Origin: Cheiracanthium punctorium
Taxonomy: Eukaryota > Arthropoda > Arachnida > Araneae > Cheiracanthiidae
Reading direction: 5' to 3'
DNA: 64,000 nucleotides
Assembly: GCA_038373885.1 (NCBI GenBank)
Contig: JAWZYV010011907.1
Span: 186,001 to 250,000, forward strand
The notes under the pieces were generated by a model. The model worked only from the letters and a program-made list of their open reading frames with translations. It made no database searches and was not told the DNA's origin. Below are positions 54,076-63,943 of this stretch, piece by piece (within the stretch, counting starts at the first letter, position 1; every line of letters begins with the position of its first letter). The translations under genes and the position numbers were made by a program.

Positions 54076-54962
54076 AGATTTTTATCACAGGGGGTTTAAT
54101 TTATTTGTAAATATTTTATGTTGTTCTAATTATTTATTAACTATCTTCTAAAGGAATTGATAATTCATGTAATGTACTATCATCAAATTTTTCGGAACTC
54201 ATACTTCCTAATGCAGCGATTTCAAATAAATCCCCATGTTTGTTTATTTCTGACGGATTCCCGTTTGAAGTGCAGGAGTGACCTTGAGAATGAAAAACTA
54301 TATGAAAAAATGAACACCGTCAGTTGTCTTGGCAACGCTGCCACGTCACACCACGTCCATTTACCCCTCCAGTTCTTCATTGCCGGAGCACTCCAAGAGG
54401 TGGAAAATGGCCGAAAACTGGACAAAACATAAAATAACTAAAAAACTATTAATCCGATTAATTTCATTTTTACAGCATTAGCTTTCTCTTGTCCTATTTA
54501 GTCTGTGTGCCAAATTTGATCCAGATCCATCGAACTTCTCTTGTAAAACAACCTATAACTATAAAATTTCGATAATCCACTCTTATGTTAATAGAGCTCT
54601 ATACTCCAGTTCAGCTTAAACTGACAATACGGGGAAGGCTATGCCTTGTGTCCTTCCGACCTTACAATATAGTTCGTCCATATATGTACTACTATTTATG
54701 TTAAATTTGTCGGTAAAGGGGAAAAAACATGTTTATATAATGAAAGCGTGCTCAATAATTTAATATTTCGCCTTTATTTAAATGAAAATGTGTTTATTGT
54801 GTCAACGCTTTGCTACCCAATAGCGTCAAAGCAAGTTTTGGCAGAATTTTTAAGGAGCGAAGATCGTAGCAACCCTCCCCCACGCCAGAACGGAAAAATC
54901 CATTACATTCTCCGTTCTTTACTTCTTTTCTTCCTTATCTCCGCTTTCGTACGTCCGTAATA
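54076..54962. other. Non-coding with dispersed repeat at 54412-54560
   Basis: 54412-54560 (AACTGGACAAAACATAAAAT..., TTAGCTTTCTCTTGTCC) is a second copy of the 11854-11990 repeat. The rest, including a 91-codon frame at 54157, shows no recognisable coding. 54840-54962 may be the 5' leader of the following frame. Confidence 0.5.
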
Positions 54963-55565
54963 ATGGCTACTGCCCCTGTATCGGATGATTATATTACGTT
55001 CCAACCGCATAAGGCTGGAAAACCGCTTAGAAGTTCCGCTAAGGTTATTGTCATGAATGTTTTCTGCAAGTTACGTAAGGAGCATCCGGAAAAATCTGAA
55101 AACGATATTATAGATATTGTTTCCTCTTACACTGGTGTTTCTCCTTCCAGTGTATACAGGATGAAAGCCGAATTGAAAGAGAAAGGGAAATTTTCAAATC
55201 CAGGAAAAAAATGCCCACGAAGAGTTGGGATGCATAAGAGAGTTAAAAATTACGACGAATTTACATTATCTGCCATACGGAGAAAACTGCACGAATTTTT
55301 TTTTAGGAATGAAATTCCTACCATACAAAAAGTTTTTGTTGCAGTTAATGAAGATAATGATTTGCCAGATGTCAGCTTGAGCACAATAAGACGCATAATG
55401 ATGGATTTGGGTTTCATTTATGAGAAACGAAAACGGGAGTCTGTGCTCATAGAACGCAGACGAAAACTGGGTCCGTTTTGTGGCCCTTTCACAACACAAT
55501 CAATTGAAACGGCCCTTCATTCGCATTTTACCCTGTATTTTAATCTGTTTTATCAATTATTTTAA
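54963..55565 (+). CDS. Transposon-derived HTH protein (Tc1/IS630-like N-terminus), catalytic domain missing
   Basis: This is an intact 200-codon frame. Residues ~20-75 look like a first helix-turn-helix (A-K-V-I-V-M-N-V-F, then S-S-V-Y-R-M-K-A-E-L-K-E-K-G-K). A basic R-R-V-G-M-H-K-R linker follows. Residues ~100-155 match the second HTH-like region of this transposase group (P-T-I-Q-K-V-F, L-S-T-I-R-R-I-M-M-D-L-G-F-I-Y). Relatives then continue R-x-S-V-L-I-E-R into a DDE domain. Here the frame leaves the family after V-L-I-E-R-R-R-K and ends ~30 residues later, so there is no catalytic domain. It could be a deleted transposon or, less likely, a DNA-binding remnant in use. The length without stops is notable in this decayed setting. 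Confidence 0.6.
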   Translation: MATAPVSDDYITFQPHKAGKPLRSSAKVIVMNVFCKLRKEHPEKSENDIIDIVSSYTGVSPSSVYRMKAELKEKGKFSNPGKKCPRRVGMHKRVKNYDEFTLSAIRRKLHEFFFRNEIPTIQKVFVAVNEDNDLPDVSLSTIRRIMMDLGFIYEKRKRESVLIERRRKLGPFCGPFTTQSIETALHSHFTLYFNLFYQLF

Positions 55566-56007
55566 TAAAAAACCTGATTTATTAAAAATTGGCATGAAAA
55601 TTCACAAAAATGGGACCTTTACAAAAAATTTCTGGATCGGCACCTGAGTTGTATGTGTAAAACGATGAGAAGGGGTATCAGGATTAACCTGTTCACTCCC
55701 ATCGTTTGCAAAGATACTACGATGAAGATTCTCTTCAGTGCCTAGTGTTATTTCTCATCCTGCTGTCTTTGAATGCAGTCAGTTGGTATGTGAAGATCTG
55801 TTTTTAGAAACAACACTGGCAAAGAATAAAAAAAAAAAATACTGTTGTGTTTTTATAACGATGAGAGCGAGCAAGTTCGACTGCGTTTCAAAATTTAAAA
55901 AGAATGACCAGCACCTATGAAAATCCTGAGCAAGCGTTTAATAGTATTTTGATAATGTGAAAAATAATGCCCTAGAAAATTAGATAAAATCCTTTTAAAT
56001 TTTTAAC
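55566..56007. other. Non-coding stretch
   Basis: AT-rich with an AATAAA at 55562-55567 right after the preceding stop region. No further gene is supported. Confidence 0.4.
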
Positions 56008-56184
56008 CAGGTATGGGCAATCATCGGTAAGTTTCGGGCCAGATTTTAGGGTGTTAGCGAAGTCGCGGGCCGTATAATTGTGATTTATATGAGATTTTCA
56101 ATGGTTTATAAGCGTTCTGATATGTTCCGCTGGCCGGATCAAAAGCCCGCCCCTTCCGCCCGCGGACCGGAGGTTGCCCATATG
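56008..56184. mobile_element. hAT-type MITE, ~177 bp
   Basis: CAGGTATGGGCAATCATCGG and the inverted right end (CATATGGGCAACCTCCGG) with GGCCGG/CCGCGGACC words resemble Charlie-type hAT ends. Flanking sequence TTTTAAC versus TTTTAAA is only a rough duplication. Confidence 0.6.
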
Positions 56185-56890
56185 TGTTTTAAAGTCTAAT
56201 TTATGATGCACGTAATTTAGTTACCAGAACACTGCCTTTTCATCTTAGTCAGATAGGAGCAGGGTCGACCATTCTCAATTCCTTTTAATTTTTCTTTTCT
56301 CAGCACAATGCAGTGCTTTGGGTGCCTTATTTGTCTCGAGAAGCATATTTTACTGGCACATCGATGCAAAAGATGCCTGTTTCAATATTGCCACATTCCG
56401 GGGAAAGAAAGGAAAAAGCATTCCAAGTTTCACAATCCAGTCATTTAAATTAGAGAATTTTCTTAAGTTCTTTGTTTTTCTTTCTCACTTTCTTTTTTGA
56501 CTGGACTTGCACTGCAATAGAAAACGCCGAAAAAAATAGCAATTGTTTAAACTATTTTATATTTAAAAAAGAATATGCATATTAACCCGTAAGAACACGC
56601 GTCCCAGTCACATTTTTGCTTTGAAAAAGGGGAGACATTTCTCAGAACAATTCTGGTCTCCTCGTACCTTTCACGGGGAAGGTCAAGAAGGGGTGGTTGA
56701 AGGAATGCCGTTCCTTTCTTATCACCCCTAGAGAATAAATACTCCCAGACGTGTACGTACTAGAGCAGCATTAGTACGAAGGACGGGCGATAGATCGCCA
56801 AATAGGGCATTAGTCAAAGAGTACAAGGGAGGAAGACCAGAAAGGGCACACGAATACTTGACAAACGGCGCAATAAGGCACTCGTACCTT
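56185..56890. other. Non-coding stretch before the Penelope-like fragment
   Basis: No coding is recognised. From about 56740 the base composition shifts toward that of the following element. Confidence 0.4.
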
Positions 56891-57506
56891 TCCACGCACT
56901 GTCAGGTTAAGTTGAACTGGAGTATAGACATCTGCTCTAACAATAAATTACTCAAAGAGGAATTGCAATTTATAAGACAACAATGTCATAATGCTAATTA
57001 CCCCAATAATGTTGTTAACCGGTTAATTAAAGAAAGAAAGAAAAACTAAACCTCATCAACAATGCTCAAAAACTAAAACCTACATTCACCCATCCCATTC
57101 TTACTATCACGGTCTTGCCGAGAAATTTACTAACCTTGCTGTAAAAAGAATCTCAGAATCCCCACAAAGCCTAATCGTAATATTTTTTAAAAGAATTCGC
57201 TCCGATAAAGATAAAATTAATCCTTTGGAAACTGCTGGTGTGTATATAGAATAAGTTTTGTTTATAAAGACTAACTTTCCCGGCTACTACATAGGTGTCA
57301 CAAAAAGGAAAATTAAAGATAGAATAAAGGAACACATTAACGACATTAAATTTAATAGAAATAGTACTGCCCTCTCCCGCCTTGCCTTAAAAGAAAATAT
57401 CAATATAGATTTCATTAATGTAAAAAAAATAGCCAATTACAATAACCATAATTATAGTTTGAAGTGTGAAGCATTGGAAATACTTACACAAGAGAACACC
57501 ATGTAA
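56890..57506 (+). pseudogene. Penelope-like element: RT C-terminus and GIY-YIG endonuclease (broken)
   Basis: The segment 56920-57048 (L-L-K-E-E-L-Q-F-I-R-Q-Q, then I-K-E-R-K-K) resembles the C-terminal thumb/linker of Penelope-like RTs. After shifts, 57258-57506 gives a GIY-YIG domain: G-Y-Y-I-G-V-T-K-R-K-I-K-D-R-I-K-E-H, with the arginine and the K-E-H region conserved, then A-L-S-R-L-A and a glutamate in C-E-A-L-E-I-L. Stops and shifts (for example the TAA at 57053) make it inactive. A hAT element inserted at the very end of the frame; its 8-bp duplication includes the stop codon. Confidence 0.75.
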
Positions 57507-57855
57507 ACCAGGGATCAAGCTGCAGTCGCATTTTTCGCAAAATGCGACTAATTGCGCGAAAATGCGAAAAAAAAAAAAAATTGTCCATTGCGAAAATGCA
57601 ACAGCCATTTTTAACTTCCGTGTTCTCTGAAAACAGAATTTTCTGATTCCCAGAATAGCCTTTATGCACTTTAGCGATCTTTTCTTTTCTTTATTTTTTC
57701 CCCTTCTCAAAATTCTTAAGAGCACCTGTTGGAACACCAAATCAATCACCTTGAAGATGAGCTTACCCCTTTCTCATCCAAGGTCCAACCCGCGTTCATG
57801 CACCGGGGAACAGGGCACCCCTCCCCCTATCTTCTTCCCCATCTTCCCTCGTGGG

Positions 57856-58014
57856 CATGGGCGCCAGCAGCATAGGGCAAGGGGGGAATGCCCCCCTGGA
57901 CTTTTTGTATGCAGTGTTTTTCCTTGCTTTTTTGCCCTTTCCAACATGGTAACCATACGTTGAAGTAGTCTTTGCCCCCCCCCCCCCAAGAAAAATATTC
58001 TGCCGGCGCCCATT
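57856..58014. mobile_element. hAT MITE, TGGGCGCC family, 159 bp
   Basis: CATGGGCGCCAGCAG and, inverted, AATGGGCGCCGGCAG form the ends. The flanking octamers CTCGTGGG and CACATGGG match at 6 of 8. G- and C-runs lie near the ends. It is the same family as 58459-58653. Confidence 0.65.
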
Positions 58015-58230
58015 CACATGGGTTAAAAATACACTCAAAAGAATTGGTACTTGTAGATCTCAAAATACTGGTGTTAAACAATAAAGTAAATAAAAAAACT
58101 TTGTAAAAAACACACATAAGATGTTATAGGTAAGAGGATATGCACGTTTCAACCAAAAATTGTTTTGGCCTTTTTCAGTCCAAGCCCGTCGTTGCTTTAT
58201 TTACTTCATATCTTAGTATCTTTTACCATT

Positions 58231-58458
58231 ATGGATAAATATATTATCAAAAAACGCAATGATAACAATGATTCGGCAAATGACGACAAAAAACGTGAGG
58301 AATTTAATTGTGAGGCTGAGGTGGTAAAAAAAAAGTAAAACTGCAACAGACACCATTCCATCTGAGCAACTGATAAAGATGTGGTGCTCCCTTTTCAAAT
58401 TCATGTTTGTAAGTGAAATGCATGAACAGTATCCCTTAATGTCATCCATTGTTGAGTA
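58231..58458 (+). pseudogene. hAT transposase, N-terminal and pre-C-terminal pieces
   Basis: An ATG at 58231 opens M-D-K-Y-I-I-K-K-R, typical of KIAA1586/ZMYM-like hAT proteins, followed by an acidic/basic low-complexity stretch. After a stop near 58336 the sequence shifts into S-E-M-H-E-Q-Y-P-L-M-S-S-I-V-E, which belongs near the C-terminal dimerisation region. The zinc finger and catalytic centre are missing between them. The MITE at 58459 cuts the reading here. Confidence 0.65.
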
Positions 58459-58653
58459 CATGGGCGCCCATAGGAATTTTTCTAGGGGGGGGGGGAACTC
58501 CAAAAAAAATTTCTAGAGGGGGGGCAAATTTCAAACTTTTAACAAATTTAGTTATGGTTTTGCCATTTGTATACATCATGAGACATTAACCTAAAACTCT
58601 GGGGGGGGGGGGGGGGGCAAGTGCTCAACCTTGCCCCTCTTATGGGCGCCCAT
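58459..58653. mobile_element. hAT MITE, TGGGCGCC family, 195 bp
   Basis: The ends CATGGGCGCCCATAGG and, inverted, CATGGGCGCCCATAAG form 14-bp matching termini, each with the palindrome TGGGCGCCCA. The flanking GTTGAGTA and ATTGAGTA match at 7 of 8. Removing it rejoins the hAT transposase frame (I-V-E-Y-A-A). G-runs lie near both ends. Confidence 0.85.
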
Positions 58654-58729
58654 GATTGAGTATGCAGCTACTATTCGGCTACATAATGTGGACTGTGAAC
58701 GAGGATTCAGTGCTCTAAATTTAATGAAA
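58654..58729 (+). pseudogene. hAT transposase, dimerisation region part 1
   Basis: The frame reads A-T-I-R-L-H-N-V-D-C-E-R-G-F-S-A-L-N-L-M-K. The C-E-R-G-F-S-x-L-N motif is the conserved start of the hAT C-terminal dimerisation domain. Reading is broken by the Helitron that starts at 58730 and continues in frame at 60249. Confidence 0.85.
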
Positions 58730-60248
58730 TCTATAATAATAAAAATGAATGTTTGTAAATCTGTCTGTCTGTATGTGTGCGGTCTCCAGACAAACCTACT
58801 GCACGCAGAACTCTAAAAATTTGAATATATAAGCCCATGAGTCCGATAATGTGCACCTGAGAATCAGAATTTTAAAATTTTAATTACTTTTTTAATTATT
58901 AATTAAAAACCGTTTTCAGGATGCCATGCTCGGCGAGTTTCGCCAGCATGATACTGTGAAACAAAATCGCATGCATTGGAAAACATGAAACGGCACGGAA
59001 ATTTAGTCAGTTTTGCGCCAATCTATATCAATAAAAATGAATGTCTGAAAATCTGCATGCGTGCGATGTCCAGAAAAAACTACTGGACGCAGAACTCTGA
59101 AAATTCGAACATATGAGCCCATTCCTTCGATAATGTACACCTGAGGCTCAGAATTTTGAAATTTTAATTACTTTTTAAATTATTAATTAAAAACCGATTT
59201 TATATTGTCATGTTTGGCGAACTTTGGCCTCATGAAAAGATTTATGCTTGAAGTGAGTGGTAACCAAAAAAGTAAAAAACCGTTTTTTACGTTGCCATGC
59301 TTGGCGAGTTTCGCCCGAATGCTACTATAAAACAAATCGTTTGCATTTGAGAAGCATGAAATGGCACGAAAATTTCATCAGGTTTACGCCAAATCTATCT
59401 ATCTCTATAATAATAAAAATGAATGTTTGTAAATCTGTCTGTGTGCGGTCTCCAGACAAATCTACTACACACAGAATTCTTAAAATTTGAATATATAAGC
59501 CCATGAATGCCGATAATGTGCACCTGAGAATCAGAATTTTAAAATTTTAATTACTTTTTTTAATTATTAATTAAAAACCGTTCTGAAACGGAAATTTTCT
59601 TACCCTGTGTTACGAATTTTGGGAGCAACCCGCTGTTCTGGGGTTTAAAACAGTTTAAAATTCGTATTCTACGCGTTAAATAGTTAAATTTTGCTTTTTG
59701 TTGCATCAATATGGAATGTTCTGGAAATCTCGGGTTCTATGGGTCGTAGGTCTTCGAAAACCTAATTTTTGGGGACTTATTTTTGTCGCCAATTTTGGCG
59801 ATATTTTGCCAAAACTCACCAAGTTTGACGATTTTTCTGTCATTTGGCGCGTTTTTCCTAATGGGACCTTTTCATGAAATTTTTTATGGTACTTTTTATG
59901 GTATTTAATACGTTTAATGACCTAACATTTCCTAATTTTAAGAAATTTAAATCGAAAATTGTGGATTTTACAAGATAATTTGCTTAATTGGATGAAATAT
60001 TTAATAACTCCAGCAATCTTAATGCAAATTACACGATATTTCTGGGGGAAATAAGTGACGGCCACGGCAGTGAGTTGTCTTTAGTGGTGCGTTTGTAAGT
60101 ACGTACCTGAAACTCTGGAACCATTATCTGTACATTCTGTTATACAATTGCGGCCTAGAGTACTAATCTGGAGTTGCAGTTTACATGTCAGATTTTGTAA
60201 ATCGTATAATTTAAGGGGTTCACGGGCAACGGCGTGCGGGACTGCTAG
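58730..60248 (+). mobile_element. Helitron, non-autonomous, 1,519 bp
   Basis: The 5' end is TCTATAATAATAAAAATG and the 3' end ...CGGGACTGCTAG, inserted between A (58729) and T (60249) with no target duplication, exactly as Helitrons do. A short, weak hairpin (CACG...CGTG) precedes the 3' CTAG. The host hAT frame is restored when the element is removed, which fixes both ends to the base. The head is repeated within it at 59022 and 59404, each with the TCCAGA.AAA.CTACT..ACGCAGAA and TTTTAATTACTTTTT-AATTATTAATTAAAAACCG words. No Rep/helicase coding is present. Confidence 0.92.
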
Positions 60249-60450
60249 TCTAATATAAGAAGCAGTATTTCACTCAATAACGTTAATAATGCACTAATGA
60301 TTAACATTGAAGGTCCTGAAAGAGCACAGTTTGATTTCCAGCTGGCATTTAAATGGTGGCCCAATAGGAAACAAAGAAGAATTTCAAAGTTTAAAAAATA
60401 CCGCACAACCTCAAAGCACAAGTGCCCCATTCTAAGAAATCATTTTTAAT
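60249..60450 (+). pseudogene. hAT transposase, dimerisation region part 2 and C-terminus
   Basis: Directly after the Helitron the frame continues S-N-I-R-S-S-I-S-L-N-N-V-N-N-A-L-M-I-N-I-E-G-P-E, then D-F-Q-L-A-F-K-W-W-P-N-R-K-Q-R-R-I, and stops at about 60447. N-A-L-M-x-I-x-I-E-G-P and the F-x-x-A-x-x-x-W segment are the family's C-terminal signature. It contains no internal stop. Confidence 0.85.
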
Positions 60451-60727
60451 AAATTGTTAATAACATTTTTCTTGTTTGTCATTTTTGCTTGTGATGACTT
60501 TGTGTCTCATAAAAAGTTTTTCAATATGTTAATATTTCTAAAATAATAAGTTCTTTTTTGCATTCGAAGTGTAAGTAGAAGAGAATTTAATATCAATTGG
60601 TGTTACATTAATTTATAAGCAGCTAATTTTCTTTTAAACATTTTGCTACAGCTTTTTTCTACATTTTAGCACTTTTGCTACAGCATTTTCTGGCCCAGCT
60701 TAAACCCTGGTGTAAACGATATGACCC

Positions 60728-61117
60728 ATGCGCAGGTCGATGGAGCATGGTATGATGTGCTGAAGCTGTGAGGAGACTCGTCAGTTCTGAAGATAGCAGC
60801 AGGATAGGCTGCCGAAAATGCTAAATGGTGTGTTGATTTTAACTTTTTAATATTTTAACGGAGTTTTAAAGGCTTTTATAATATTTTTAACCTAACTTTC
60901 CTCTTTTATATATATAGATATATAATCGCAGGGTGTCCACCAATGTCTGGAGGTGAAAATTGTATTACAAGTAGCCTTACCAACATAAAAAAGTTGCCAG
61001 TTTAGTATCTATTTTCTTAATTTTAGGTGCCAAATAGTAGCATTTTTGCAGGATTTATTTTTGCAAGGAAAATATTGGGAAGGAAAATAAACATACTATC
61101 CTTTAGTTATTACTAAA
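60728..61117. other. Penelope-like 3' flank and CAGGGTGTCCACC repeat
   Basis: 60728-60830 is the GC-richer continuation of the Penelope-like element after the hAT insertion. From about 60934, CAGGGTGTCCACCAATG opens another copy of the 52005-type repeat, itself interrupted at 61118. Confidence 0.5.
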
Positions 61118-61687
61118 CAGGGTATCTACCAAATTTGTGAAAGTCAATTTCCGGACTTTTTCCTGACTTTTGGGAGGTCCCGGAAAAAAAATTCCTGACC
61201 ACTGCAATTTACTTTGGGAAATTACACAATGCCCCCTCCCTTGTCTTTATATTTGCATATTTTGTACAACTTCTTGAAATCAATTTTAACTGAAGTATAG
61301 AGGATTAGGCTTTCATCCATTGAGAAACAGAAGTAGTCGCACTTTCTGATAGAATTAACTAACTGCTTGGAAATACGGTCCTAAACCATAAGTTACAAAG
61401 TAAGCTATTTTGTCTTTTACCCTCCCGTCAAGATGGTTGAGCCCTCATTTTTCCCTCCTTATACAAACACATTGCTTGCTTGATGCTTTCGCGGTCCGAA
61501 AAATGCATTGCAGTTGCTTTCGGTTTCGAGTCTGACAATTAGAGAGAAAGGGTGTATTAAAAAAAAGTACACGAAAAAATAAAATTGATTCTTTTGGTTA
61601 ATTTTCCGGACCCATTATCCAATTTCCCGTTTTTTTCCAGACTTTCCGGACCCATTTTCCAAACTTTCTGGAGCGGTAGACACCCTG
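61118..61687. mobile_element. DNA transposon copy, CAGGGTATCTACC ends, 5-bp duplication
   Basis: The ends are CAGGGTATCTACC and, inverted, CAGGGTGTCTACC, flanked by CTAAA on both sides (61113-61117 and 61688-61692). It is homologous over its length to 38875-39395. It inserted into a 52005-type repeat whose pieces continue on each side. Confidence 0.85.
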
Positions 61688-61692
61688 CTAAA

Positions 61693-62327
61693 GGACTTTA
61701 CTTTCCATACTATCCATACTAAGGAAATAAACATACTATCCTTCAGTTTCATTTAAGAAAAAATGGATAAAATTATAAATTAAAAAACTTAAATAGTAAA
61801 TTTACTTTAATAGCAGGATTAAAAAAGGAGGGAGGAAAATTTCACCATGAAACAATTTGAGTTCTCTTTTTCTTTGCGATGCACTTTTGTTTATAGCATA
61901 AGACAATATACTAAATCTAAAGGGGTTTGGGGGGAGGGGAGGGGGGACAAGTGCCCTACCTCCCCACCCTCCCCTTATTGGCACCCATGAAAACAGTGTT
62001 AGATGATTTTGGGACCTTGAATATTCTACGATTAAAAAAATGGATTAGAATTTTTTATGACTAACCAATCGCAACTTTGAAAAAAAGTTTGAGCTTAAGT
62101 TTTGGCAAGCCCACACAAGGGGGCATCTGCCTACAGGATGGGCCTTGGTCAGAGGACGTTTTAAGGGGCTCTAACTTTAATGTGTATTCACATAAATTTT
62201 GAAAAATAAAAGGGAATTGACAGAAGTCGAAATTTTATTCTTTTTATTCACGTAATGATACTATGGAGCAAACAATAAATATATTCAATGTTGTTTTTAT
62301 GCTTAACAAGGAATTTCTTCGAAAAAC
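61693..62327. other. Repeat remnants, no gene
   Basis: 61693-61800 and 62030-62090 continue the 52005-type repeat (AAATGGATTAGAAT, CAATCGCAACTT). 61918-61993 is the right end of a TGGGCGCC-type MITE (G-run, then TTGGCACCCATG). No open frame of interest is present. Confidence 0.5.
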
Positions 62328-63630
62328 ATGACATTGTCTGCATACACAGACGAAGAAATAAGTCTGAAAAATCAAATTGTTGAAAGTCTGCAAAATTATC
62401 AGAAAGTAAATGTAACAGAGCAAATGAGTAATGAGCAATGCTTATTGTTCAATACCCCTGAAGATCCAATATTTTCCAGTTTAGAGGACGAAAGCATTCA
62501 CTTCACGTCCGGTGAGGACATCATGCAAAATAAGCAATTTATTTCGTGGAAAGATAAGGAACCTGCAGTAAAATACTGGCAGGGTACAAAAGTGGCAAAA
62601 TCCCACAGTTTACAGAGTGTTCAAAATAATTTTACATTTATTACAAATAAAAGACAATTATATCTGTCGGAAAAGCAAGTTCAGAAGAAGGGCAATAATC
62701 AATATAAACTAAATCAAATTAAAAAATATACGTTTAAACAGATCCGAAATGAAAGAAAATTACAGAAAAATGTACATGAATGTGATTTACAAACTTGGGT
62801 TTCAGAAAAGGCATTGGAATTAACACTGAAATCCCACGCATCTGAAGGATGGTTGTACAAATTTTGAAGAAAGTATCAGATTGTGAGCAGGAAAGTTACA
62901 AAATTTGTTTTGCAGAAAAACTTGCGGCCAAAGGAAATCATTGAAAATTCAGAGCAGGCGTTCGTAAATGTTTTAATAAAAGATTTGTTGCTAAAATATA
63001 ATAAAATTTTTAATGCACATCAGTCAGGTTTTAATTTAGAAATTCATTCCAGATGAACCCTGGAATACAGAGGATCTAAGGAAGTCAAAGTGAGATTCAA
63101 TCACAAAATGCAATGACACATTCTAACATGATAATGCTGATTATAAGTAAAAGCGATAGATTGTTATCGCCCTTACTTATTGTATATCTCGAAAAATCTG
63201 GGAAATTCAGTGTAAATGTCAAGAATAAGATGTTTCAATTAAGTAACCTTTATACGATGGCTTCTAAATCTGGAAAGATGGATGAAAAGAATTTGCCGAA
63301 TGGTTTTCTGAAGTATATTTAAAATAAACATCCGACGAAACACTTCTTGTTACATGGGAAACAAATAAGAATTCAGAATTAATAGAAGCAATTACTCCTC
63401 CAGATGAAAAAGTGCATATACTGGATATGCCACCAAATACTACCCCTTTAATGCAACCTTTAGATAGATACGGTTTGAGCGTATGGAAAAATTACGTGCG
63501 ACAGTTTTCTGACATTGTGTTAATGAAACAATTTCAAATAAATTTATTAAAGCGTGATAATATTTTAAAATTGCAAGCTATAATACATAACCAATTAAGT
63601 TCGCCCCATTATAGAAATATGTGGAAATAG
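62328..63630 (+). pseudogene. pogo/Tigger-like transposase, dead copy
   Basis: An intact 179-codon N-terminal frame (62328-62867) contains a basic HTH region (L-Q-S-V-Q-N-N-F, K-R-Q-L-Y-L-S-E-K-Q-V) and a CENP-B-type second HTH (W-V-S-E-K-A-L-E-L-T-L...G-W-L-Y-K-F). An in-frame TGA at 62865 interrupts it, and coding then continues Y-Q-I-V-S-R-K-V-T-K-F-V into the DDE domain. The first catalytic motif reads N-A-H-Q-S-G-F where active relatives have N-A-D-Q-S-G-F. Where relatives have L-x-x-D-S-W, the second region reads L-L-V-T-W-E-T. The last part reads P-P-N-T-T-P-L-M-Q-P-L-D-R-Y-G. Several stops and shifts (about 63051, 63112, 63320) follow. It ends at a TAG at 63628-63630. Confidence 0.85.
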
Positions 63631-63943
63631 TTAAAGTTTTTATTTGGGAATACCTTATTCCCCCATAAACAATATATATTTCGGTTACACACATAACCAT
63701 CATCAGTTGTTTCTGGATCTCACACTAATGGCGGCTTCCTCTTTTATCTCTTCCCTCTTCTTCTGGAAATTTCGATGAATGACGTCATCCCATGATCGGT
63801 CGATTGTATGAAGCGCCTCGTTGATGCTGCCATCTGTCGTCACTATTTCGTCGATCCAGAAACAACTGATAATGGTTATGTGTGTAACCGAAATATATAT
63901 TGTGTACGGGGGAATAAGGTATTCCCAAATAAAAAACTTTAAC
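63630..63943. mobile_element. TA-flanked MITE with ~90-bp inverted ends, 314 bp
   Basis: The ends read GTTAAAGTTTTTTATTTGGG inwards from both sides and stay complementary for about 90 bp (TACCTTATTCCCCC, ATATATATTTCGGTTACACA, CAGTTGTTTCTGGATC). TA lies at 63628-63629 and 63944-63945, fitting a mariner/pogo-type insertion. The ~130-bp centre is GC-richer. It sits at the 3' end of the Tigger-like pseudogene and its first base completes the TAG read there. Confidence 0.87.

Larger units (their letters stand above)
57509..60719 (+). mobile_element. hAT transposon, 3.2 kb, carrying broken transposase and nested elements
   Basis: CAGGGATCAAGCTG and, inverted at 60719, CAGGGTTTAAGCTG form the ends. 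The flanking octamers ATGTAAAC (57501-57508) and GTGTAAAC (60720-60727) match at 7 of 8. The interior carries hAT transposase pieces in correct order (58231-58458, 58654-58729, 60249-60450). It has been invaded by a MITE near the left end, another inside the gene and a Helitron. Removing those leaves about 1.3 kb, shorter than an autonomous hAT, so the catalytic core was already deleted. Confidence 0.8.
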
